From Heligmosomoides polygyrus polygyrus (Eukaryota; Nematoda; Chromadorea; Rhabditida; Heligmosomidae), in contig OX377202.1 of the NCBI GenBank assembly GCA_947396885.1, positions 7,006,001 to 7,070,000 on the forward strand: a stretch of 64,000 nucleotides of DNA, in the 5' to 3' direction. Shown piece after piece: positions 55,870 to 64,000 of this stretch. How positions within the stretch are numbered: the first letter of the stretch is position 1; each line of letters begins with the position of its first letter. Both the position numbers and the translations under genes were made by a program. The notes under the pieces are model-generated. The model did no database searches and was not told the DNA's origin. It saw nothing but the letters and a program-made list of their open reading frames with translations.

Positions 55870-55955
55870 TGCAAAAAACCCGGCAGCAATGGGAACCGAA
55901 CCAACGACGCCACACGTTGCGGACGGGAGCACTACCCCTGCGCCACCGCCGCACC
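55870..55955 (-). other. tRNA-like module, right arm of element D
   Basis: Minus strand TGGCGCAGGGGTAGTGC, TTGGTTCGGTTCCCA, then GTTTTTTGCAC. Both boxes are as well kept as in the left arm. Confidence 0.75.
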
Positions 55956-56169
55956 TGGCGAGCCATTCTTACGGGGCCCCTATGACTCATCACTCCCGCA
56001 CCACGGCGAGCTAATGGTCAGGCCACCCAACTTCGGCAGGTCATAGCTCGCTCAGGAGTTTCATTTTGCAATTTTGACACCCATATTCGTAATCAGCATT
56101 CCGAGCTCTTTCTAATGATCCTGGTCTCAACCTGAAGTTCCATGGGAGGTCGAAACCCTTTCCTAGTAA

Positions 56170-57080
56170 GTAAACAAATAAATTCCTATATGGAAGAGTT
56201 CGCTTTGATTTCAAAGGCTAGCTTGGTACAGTGTCCTATTCGACGTGGAAAAAATGGTATGAATAGAAAGTATGCAAATTGCTTTTAAAAAGCTGCTTTT
56301 TAGTTTTTGCTCAGCAAATCACATCACATAGAGAAAATGGGTTCGTTTTGAGGCTTGAGAAGTGGAGAAACGTTAAGTATATCGCAATAGCATAGCACGC
56401 AGCGACAAAAAAGTGACGAAAGACCTTCACTAGAGCGTCATATCGTGAAACTTCAATCGAAACTATAGAGCGCAGAAGTAGGGCGGATGATGGACTGATG
56501 GATGCTTGAAACAGTCACGGTGTAATGCGTTAAACTTGAATAAATAGTCGTCGGTTTTGTGGGCATCGTGTCGGAGAAGACAGTGGCTGGAATGATAGCG
56601 CTGCGACTATTTCCAAGCAAACAGTTGAAGGCCACATTCCATGACTACCGCTATGAACAGCGTATGGAACTCATCGACTCACTTCCGCTGAAAGGGAACA
56701 GGATCGGTTTTTCGGGTTCCCAACATTAAACCATCAACCGATTCAGAAATAGTGAAGTTAGTCGGTACAATGCTCAAATATATGCACCATTTTCACGTCG
56801 AATTGGACACTTTTCAAATCAAGTTGGACAGTCTTCTAGGCAACTTGACGCCTTTGACATCAAAACCGTCTTCCATATTAAACTAGAGACTCATCGAAAA
56901 AGTTAGAACATTTTTCCAAGGAAAATTCAGTAGGTTTTTCTTTGGAAATTTTTTGGTTCATCTGCCGCAACCAATGAACATACGGTTTAAAATTTGATTT
57001 AAATTCTTAACCTTAGCAGTAGGGGTGCCTAAAAGAAGTGTTTCTAGTCCTCGTAACCGTAACCTCATTTCGCTGTTTCT
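56170..57080. other. family G-like scraps, no gene recognised
   Basis: 'gtgtcctattcgacgtgg' at 56230 and 'cacgtcgaattggacac' at 56793 are inverted relatives of the motif in family G repeats. No coding pattern. Confidence 0.4.
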
Positions 57081-57084
57081 GATT

Positions 57085-58340
57085 GACTCTGCTTTCCTTT
57101 GAGCGCACTCTTTGAAGAGTGTGAATGTGTTTCGCTTAAATACATGTTATAATTTCTTCACAAAGTGGCCGTTTCGATTGATTTGTGCTTATTTTTGAAT
57201 TATACTTAACAATACACTGTAGCTTACAAAAAATGCAGGTTATCCTAAAAAATGACATTGAAGATTCTAACATTGCTGCTAGTGAATGTTTTTGAAAATG
57301 TTCAAAACTGATACGAAAGCACAGGGTAATAAGATTTCTCTGGCGTGATAGTCAAGATTGCGCCATGCGCCCGGCCGAAAACTTACATTTCCGACTCGAT
57401 TGATTGTGCATGTGCTGAATGTTAGTTACAATTTTGTTAGTACTTCGCCTCATTATCCTGTGCTGGATTTCTTTTAACGTTTTTTCATCGCACTGTAACT
57501 GTATTTATTTATTTAATTATCTATTTATTTATTTATTTATTTATTTATTACACAAAGTGTGTGCCACAAATATTAAACAAAACAAATACTGTGGATTAAG
57601 CCAGACTACATGACATATGTTCGGTTTGATGTTTTTCAATCCATTGGTGAATTTCTGAACTCCAGTTTAAAATTAGATAAATTGAGACTGTTGTAAGTTT
57701 ATTGTCTGGTTCATTTTAAATAGAAAAAGAGCTTTGTGTTTGTTAATTGTTGATTTAATTTTTGTTTGTTTGTTAATTATGCCAATTAACCTCTCCACTC
57801 AGCTTGAATATTGTTTCATTACTCCACAGAACACGTCTTGGAAAATAGGGCTCCCGCTCACATCTAAGTTGCGTATTCAATAATCAATAAACTCGCCTGC
57901 CAAATGTCTTTCACGTGGTTTTCAAGTGCTGAACGTTGAAGGAAGGTTAATTGCAGATTAATCTGTTTAGGTACTAACAAGATTGTAACAAGCATTCACC
58001 CCATGCACAGTCAATAGGGTCTGAAATGCAAAGTTTAAAGCGGGGCATGGCGCAATCTTGACTATTTACACGCCACAGAAATCTCGCTACGCTGTGCTTT
58101 TGTATGAGTCTCAAACATCTTCAAAGCTTCACTAACAGCAATGCTAGGATCTTCCAAACAGTACCTGCATTTTTTAAGATACCCTTTTTCGCAAGCCACA
58201 GTGTGTTTTTAAGTTTTGAACCTTAAAGCACAAGAAGCACAAATCAATCGAAACAGCCACTTTATAAGGGAACTACAAGAAGTATTCAAGCGAAACACAA
58301 TCAATCGAGTGTAAAACGCAGAATTTCAGAGGAGTGCATG
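57085..58340. repeat. long imperfect palindrome F, arms about 280 bp
   Basis: 57110-57385 pairs with 58036-58330 in inverted order (shared 'tttcgattgatttgtgctt', 'gtcaagattgcgccatg'); the loop of about 650 bp includes a TTTA microsatellite. The arms carry sequence related to family G ends. No coding sequence seen. Confidence 0.8.
57499..57550. repeat. (ttta)n microsatellite in the loop of palindrome F
   Basis: About ten ttta repeats with one interruption; a similar run at 63408-63437. Confidence 0.95.
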
Positions 58341-58479
58341 GCGCATTCCATACCACTCATATGTCAGAAAATTTCTATTTTCTTAAGCTTTATATATGTT
58401 TTCAACTTTTTCAGTAGCTTTACAGTGAACAAAGTTATCTCCATTCAAACAGTGTATACATTTTTTGAGACGCCGTACA

Positions 58480-59605
58480 TATGTACTACTAAAGTAGACG
58501 TGTTATAAATTCCTGTACGCTTCTAGAAGGTGACAAAATTCTGGTTTCAAAATTTCGCTTCGACTTTCTTTAAGAATTTATTAATCATCTAAATAACATC
58601 TACCGAGAAAGTGTACAACACATTCTTTAAGTGTTCAAACAATTCTTGTTCTTCTAGTTTTCAGCTTTATTTTTAGGATTTTTAAAATCAAAAAAGTAAA
58701 AGATTTCCGGATCCTCACGCAAAGGGACTGCGCCATGCACATGGCTGTTCCTGTGATTACTACTAAGCATTGAGATCGTATGCCGTTGCTTAAAACCAAC
58801 AATGTAGCAGGAAAATTTGCATTGACAAAAAGCACGTAATTTTCTGCTGTGAAGCTCCTTACAAACACATTTTTTTAAATTACTCCAAAAAAACATGTCG
58901 ATTTTACAGGAAAATGCGTGATCTACGGCTGTCCGGTCTTTGTCCTTACATATTTTATCGCTTTTTGGTTATTTTATGTGGAATTAGTAAAATATGTGGA
59001 CAAAAGGGAGTAAAAATACCATCAGTTAAGGCAGAACTGCCGCTGCTATCATGCGGATTGTGTCCGGTTCCTTCAAGAAAAAAAAGTGGGTGGGGGGGGG
59101 GGGTGTTATAAAGGGGCACTGCATGTGAATTCCTCACTAAAATTATGAACTTCACTAGTGTAACCCCTAAAAGTTCCACAATATCTTTCGACAGATTGGC
59201 TTTCTAGCCGATCTGAGAACCTACACACAAAAAAAAAACTAAAAAGGCTTCGAGAAGGAGAATTTTGCAGTAAAAGCTGTGGAGTGAAACCTAGAGAGTG
59301 TTGAAATGATACACTGTGTTGACATATCTAATGTGACAGAGTGGAAATGTTGAAAAAGTAAAAGAAAAACCGATCACGCCTTCGTTGCCGAGAAATGGCT
59401 AGGAACAAGTTTCAATGCTAGGTAGTCTTCGGAAAATTACTAATTTCGCAGTGCTCCGAAACAAGTGACTCTGTATACAGAATATGAGCCAGAAGAACTG
59501 GTGCAAAGCTGTATTTACATGCTTATTTATTTATTTGTTTATTGCACTCATAGGCACGCATTAATCGAACGAAACAAAGCGCACAACAGTAACAGAAATG
59601 CAATA
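58480..59605. other. no gene recognised
   Basis: A family G-type end closes at about 58475 (cattttttgagacgccgta). The rest has short frames and a poly-G run (59089-59103). Confidence 0.45.
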
Positions 59606-59608
59606 CTA

Positions 59609-60946
59609 TTAGGTTGGTGCATAAGTTGTCGGACATTTGGGGCATGAAATATTTATTCTCACAGCATACGAACAACAACATCAAATCATTTGAAGTAACC
59701 ACCCTTTATATCAATTGTCTTTCGCCAACGTACTGGTAAGTCATGGATGCCTTTTCTCCAAAACGTGGCCGGTTGTAATTCGAAAAATGTGAGCAGTGCC
59801 TCCTTGACATCCTCTCGGTTCCTAAATTGCTGGCAGTCCAATCCAGGCGTTGAAGGCTTGAAAACAAATGACAATCAGAAGTTGTTACAGGATGTTTTGT
59901 TGCGATCAAAACTCTTGCGCCAGGCGGGACTCGATCATCAGAAGGAGCGAGATCTGGTGAGTAAGGCGGATGTGGAAGAACGGTCCATCCGTAGTCCGCC
60001 AACTCAGCCGCCGTCGCTCTAGCAATATGCGGTCTAGCGTTGTCGTGTTGGAAATACACCTTCACTTGCTCTGCTCGTGTGGTTTGAAGGTGGGCCCTCA
60101 ACTTCCTCAGTTGGTTGACGTGAACCTCTGCCGTCGCTGTTATCCCTTCGTCCAGCAGCTTCCAGTATTTTACGCCAAGAACGCTCCGCCAAATGCATAG
60201 CATCACCTTTTCACGTGAAGGTCGGGTTTCGGAACGTCCTCTGCCTCTCCAGTAGCATCAACCCACTTTGCACGTCGGTGATAATTAGAGTAGAGTATCC
60301 ACTTCTCATCCCCGGTGACAAGGTTGTCCAGCCATCCGTGGGTACGTCTGAGGGTAAGGAGAGACAGAGCGACATCGGCTCTGCGATCCATATCATGTTG
60401 TGTCAAGTCGTGAGGTACCCAGCGACCCAATCTTTGCACCTTGCCAATCGACTTCAATCCTCGAACGACTGTTGAGTGACCAACACCAAGAGTGCTTGAT
60501 AGTTCGCGAGTAATTCGGTATGGGTCCGCTTCCACTCTACTTCGGAGGCCATCCAAATCCAGTGTCATCGGCGCCCTTCTCGTTCATTATCTTCAACGGA
60601 GAATTCACCAACTGCAATCTTCGAGAACCACTGGTACACAGCCCTTCGAGCAGGAGCACTCTCGTTGTAAACATCCTTCAGGCGACGATACGAATCGTTG
60701 GCATTGAGGCCAGATTGATGCAGGAATAACATGACGTGCCGAATATGCGTCTCAGTTGGGATGAATTGCTTAGCCATAATAGCTGACGTTAACAACGCAG
60801 AAGTAAGTGTTAGGAACAGTTTTGTAGCCCTCTCCTTTCTCTATCGATCGATCATTTACGCGTTGATACGTGTGAGAAATTTGGCGGGAAAATGCGCTTT
60901 CAATTCAGGAGGGATCAAATGTCCGAGAACTTATGCACCAACCTAA
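59609..60946 (-). mobile_element. full-length mariner, cecropia/HsMar1-like, 1338 bp
   Basis: TIRs TTAGGTTGGTGCATAAGTT and reverse complement, TA duplications at 59607-59608 and 60947-60948. The length is that of a complete mariner. The TIR resembles HsMar1 and hookworm 'bandit'-type mariners. Confidence 0.93.
59686..60780 (-). pseudogene. mariner transposase, frameshifted
   Basis: N-terminus MAKQFIPTETHIRHVMLFLH with HTH, VTGDEKWILY (first Asp), MLCIWRSVLGVKYW, YFQHDNARPHIA (second Asp), LPHPPYSPDLAPSD (third Asp site). The frame changes near 60566, 60205 and 59850. An in-frame insertion of about 20 codons follows APSD before the expected YHLF segment. C-terminus FFELQPATFWRKGIHDLP. Complete in layout but not translatable. 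Confidence 0.88.
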
Positions 60947-61065
60947 TATAATCTCTCTCGATCATATTCGTAGAATTAGTAAAAAAATGCTGAATTAAAC
61001 GGAAAAATCGTGAGTATAATAACATTATTATTAATTATTAATATTAGCTTCGAAGCAGGTAGGAA

Positions 61066-61520
61066 AGGTAAGGGATAACGAATACAGCTCAACGCTCACA
61101 CCTCTGGGGCGACAATGAGCATTCCTGCGTGAAGCTGATTTAAACGCGTATTTGTCGTATGCAATGTCTTACGACTGAAGAATCAGTGCTTTGTTGGCCT
61201 GGGCGGGGCGCGAATCGGTGGAAATTACACAGGAGAGCTCCTGTCTTCTGCGAGCACGTAGCAGATGCCTTATATTATGCGAGTAAAAAGTAAACAAAAA
61301 AGGTGGACGTCATTGAACCATTGTATGGAGTGCGCCACGTATTCAACTTCTTTTGCAAAGTGTCATAGAGTTGGTTTGAATGCGTCTATGCCATCAATTC
61401 CAGTGACCAGTTTTTGAGCAAGTGAGTGTTTTATTGCTCCTATAAAAGCTTGCGTTTAGATTACTTTGGCGGGATCCGAACCTTAACATTGATTCGGGGT
61501 GCATCAGAGAGTCGTTTTCT
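61066..61520 (-). mobile_element. two old SINE-A-like fragments
   Basis: 61066-61280 keeps 'gcgtatttgtcgtatgcaat' and 'ttggcctgggcggg'; 61310-61520 keeps 'gagtgcgccacgtattcaac' and 'ggcgggatccgaacc'. Both are very diverged. Confidence 0.5.
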
Positions 61521-61685
61521 CTCCCAAATGAGCTGTCCATATCCCGCCAGGTATATGAAAAGGTTAAAACTCCGACGACAATAAGCAGCCTAGTAGCAAA
61601 CTTATGATACATATGCTTGGCTGATACACAAGTTCCCGAACAATTAAGAGAGTTTTTGGTCTAGAAGAATTTTCCCACCGTAGAT

Positions 61686-61972
61686 AAGGATAAACGAAAG
61701 ATAAAGGACGGCATTAATCAGTCCCCTGTTGGGATGCGCCATGCACTCCCACCTCTACTGGCGGAGACTTGAATGCCCATTTGCCCTATATTATGAGCTG
61801 CGGCGGCCAAACGGTAGACAAATCTTTGCTTTATCCCCCTACCAGACAAGTGTGGTGCAATTTAACCGACCCCTGAAAGAAGGAAGGCTTGGTTGGCTTG
61901 TCGGAAAAGAGCCTGGAATAAGGCGCACTCGACTACCGGCACCCTATCCAGCTGCGCTATTTTGTGCCCCTG
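61686..61972 (-). mobile_element. SINE-A, diverged full-length copy
   Basis: 'aagataaaggacggcattaa' through 'ctgcgctattttgtgcccc'. Confidence 0.8.
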
Positions 61973-62044
61973 GCTTAAATATGACGTAATTAAATATTTT
62001 GTGCCCAAAATATCCCAGGAAATAACGCATCAAGCCAATAAAAG

Positions 62045-62334
62045 GATAAGGATAAAGGACGGCGTTACTCAATCCCTTTTGGGATGCGCCACGCATTCTA
62101 CTTCTACGGGATGTCGTGGAGGCGACATGAATGCGTATTTGGCCATACAATGACTTGCGGCGGCCAGCCGATGAACAAGTCAGCGCTCTATCCTTCCCAG
62201 ACAAGTCTGGTACCAATTCACCGACCCCGGAGGGATGGAAGGCTTGGTTGGCCTGGGCGGAAAATCCGAACCAGGAACCTGGTATCGGGTGCACGCGACA
62301 GTCGCGCCTCCTCCGGCTGAGTCACACGCGCCCT
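62045..62334 (-). mobile_element. SINE-A copy with 16-bp duplication
   Basis: atcaagccaataaaag at 62029-62044 and 62335-62350. Full length, close to consensus. Confidence 0.94.
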
Positions 62335-62477
62335 ATCAAGCCAATAAAAGGCCTAAATATCTACGTCGTGTCTAAAGAAAGTCCAGGGACATTTATCTCA
62401 ACCCTCATTTTCAGTCTTATTTTTTGGTTAATCGTCTTGACGTACAAATGCTTACGTTAACAAATAGCACAAACAAT

Positions 62478-62742
62478 AAAGGCCAGCTTTAGGTTAATCC
62501 CGTTGCAGGATGCGCCATGTACTACACTTCTATGGGAAGATAATTTGAACGCGTACTCCGCCTGTGATGGCCATCTGATAGGCGAGTCAGTGGTGAATCC
62601 TTTCCGGACAAACCCACCACTAATTCACTGACATCAAAGGAATGGAAGCCTTGCTTGCCCTGGGCGGGAAATCTGAACCAGGAACCTGGAATTGAGTGCA
62701 TGTCACAGGGAGTGGCCTTTCCGACTGCGCTACCGCGCGCCC
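62478..62742 (-). mobile_element. SINE-A, diverged copy
   Basis: 'ggatgcgccatgtactacac', 'ccctgggcgggaaatctgaa' and 'gactgcgctaccgcgcgccc'. Confidence 0.8.
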
Positions 62743-63233
62743 AATGTTCCCGTCACCCATTATTATATTTGTAGCCGATACTAAGCAACGCCAATGAAAA
62801 CACTGTACGCAAGAATGCTAAGAGTTCCATCACCTTTGTCGTTACCATGAGTTCCACCAGCAGCAACCGCAACGTTGTGACCGCTGTTTTGCGAAATGAA
62901 TCGACGAGCGAATTGATTTGTCCAAATAAGTGGAACAAAGAGTCAATTAATCAATGTCGGGTTTTTCTGGCTACGATGACAAGACCGACTGATACGACTG
63001 GAAGCAGCTTCAGATATGCGACAGCAGGTCTTTCAGCAAAAAGTGCACAGAATTATAGGGAATTTCTAACGATACCAACGAAGACAAGACCTACTATAAT
63101 AATCAAAAACGGAAACATTTTCACCTAGGATGGTGGGGTTGATGTAATTTCTGAGCCTGAAGTATGACCGACTATCGATCAAGGCTTGAAACATCAGTGA
63201 AAATAAAGAATCCACGATGGAAAATAGCGACAA

Positions 63234-63325
63234 AAAACGGCGTTAAATGATCTCCGTTTGGAATGCGCCATACATTCCACCCTTACGTCATGCCGTAGAG
63301 GCAATTTGAATGCGTGTTTGTTCTA
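63234..63325 (-). mobile_element. SINE-A, 3' fragment
   Basis: 'ggcgttaaatgatctccgtt' to 'gaatgcgtgtttgttct'. A similar 55-bp scrap lies at 51245-51300. Confidence 0.7.
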
Positions 63326-64000
63326 CAGAGCATCTCAAAACTGTAAGCACTGTCTTAAAAACCTAAATAGTTTCAGTAGTTTAGAAAGCATATAATTGCG
63401 CTATGAGATTTATTTATTTATTTATTTATTTATTCAATATGTACACTACAATGAATGCGCTATAAAGTGCTTAAATGACTAGAAATACTGTGGAAGAAAA
63501 CAGGAAATGTAATGAAAAGAACGAAAACAATGAAAACAGCAAGACCAAATTCAGCGGTATGAAAGGAGCCTAGGAAAATGAAAATAGGGAAAATAGTAAA
63601 AAGTCCATTGTTCGATTGTCGTTGAATCTTGGCATGCACTTTAGTTGCACCGTAGGATCACCGTAAAGCTATTGAGCCAAGACTGGAATATTTCTTTATT
63701 CGGCTTACGTTTCGGCGTAACTGCCTTCGGCATAGCATGCGACAAGCTCTTCGAGTGTATGGCGCGATTTCGTCTTTTAACGCGCTAAATGATTATGATT
63801 ACTGTATTGCTGTGTTTTAAAGCAAACTTTAATTCATTATCTTCTCAAACAATAAACATTTTGTAAAATGATTTCACTTATTCTGACGGCTGAAATTAAA
63901 AAGAATACAAAGAAAGTTATACTAAAATTGTCCTTGATCAAAAATTATTTCAACCATCATGGATGGTCTGTAGCATAGTGGTTCTCGAATGATCTGATCA
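63326..64000 (+). repeat. family G interspersed repeat, runs to window end
   Basis: Starts CAGAGCATCTCAAAACTGTAA; 'cttcgagtgtatggcgcg' (from about 63749) and 'aaagaaagttatactaaaat' (about 63910) match the copy at 46257-47800. Contains a TTTA microsatellite (63408-63437). Confidence 0.55.

Larger units (their letters stand above)
54862..56166. mobile_element. Tc4-like foldback element D with SINE inserted
   Basis: Starts CTAGGGAAA (54862), ends TTTCCTAG (56166), TAA on both sides. Almost entirely palindromic: 54862-55290 pairs with 55440-56166 once SINE-A (55503-55795) is removed; the loop is about 160 bp. CTAGGG ends and a TNA duplication resemble C. elegans Tc4. No coding sequence. Confidence 0.85.

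Noticed and set aside
62753..63128. Hydrophobic minus-strand frames (MFPFLIIIVGLVFVGIV and FLRTVFSLALLSIGY) and a 93-codon plus-strand frame
   Set aside because: They looked like membrane-protein exons, but stops interrupt any joined frame and no consistent splice sites were found.

Overview
The window is repeat-rich eukaryotic DNA. Everything recognisable points to a nematode, most likely a strongyle or hookworm-type worm. The evidence is TTTCAG-type splice acceptors, an ShKT-domain gene, and a repeat set of RTE LINE, BEL/Pao, mariner and Tc4/Tc5-like foldback elements. The species cannot be read from the sequence. Labels such as SINE-A, SINE-B, MITE-P, MITE-S and family G are mine.

One host gene can be assembled with confidence. 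It lies on the minus strand from 37094 to 20299 and has six exons with matching splice phases at every junction. The predicted protein has 233 residues: a signal peptide, one six-cysteine ShKT module and a nitrobindin/THAP4-C-type haem-binding domain. Its five introns (135 bp to 7.4 kb) are filled with transposons and satellites.

Layout. 1-5 kb: a foldback repeat, SINE copies and nested GC-rich MITEs with TTA target duplications. 5.3-11.8 kb: a decayed BEL/Pao retrotransposon whose LTR is split by a Tc1/mariner element and whose gag is split by a SINE that itself holds a second gag fragment. 12.6-15.8 kb: a full-length RTE LINE (minus strand) with an open APE-RT frame, a perfect 17-bp target duplication and a tRNA-like 5' end. 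16-19.9 kb: further LTR-retrotransposon debris. 20.3-37.1 kb: the host gene; its introns hold a 4.6-kb Tc5-like element carrying a mariner and two minisatellites (108-bp and 155-bp units). 37-48 kb: dense SINEs, including a recurrent SINE-B + SINE-A pair, two deleted mariners and a large non-coding repeat family. 49-56 kb: a Tc5-like element, an RTE fragment, a tandem pair of acttgc-rich TIR repeats and a Tc4-like foldback. 57-64 kb: a long palindrome, a full-length cecropia-like mariner and more SINEs.

Recurring theme. tRNA-like A-box/B-box modules occur in five settings: about 30 SINE-A copies, the 5' end of the RTE LINE, both arms of three Tc5-like elements, both arms of the Tc4-like foldback, and one long-hairpin locus. 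In the foldback arms the module is followed by a T-run and GCAC or GCAT in all eight cases. This is the strongest candidate in the window for an undescribed arrangement: a Pol III-type cassette shared by unrelated mobile elements.
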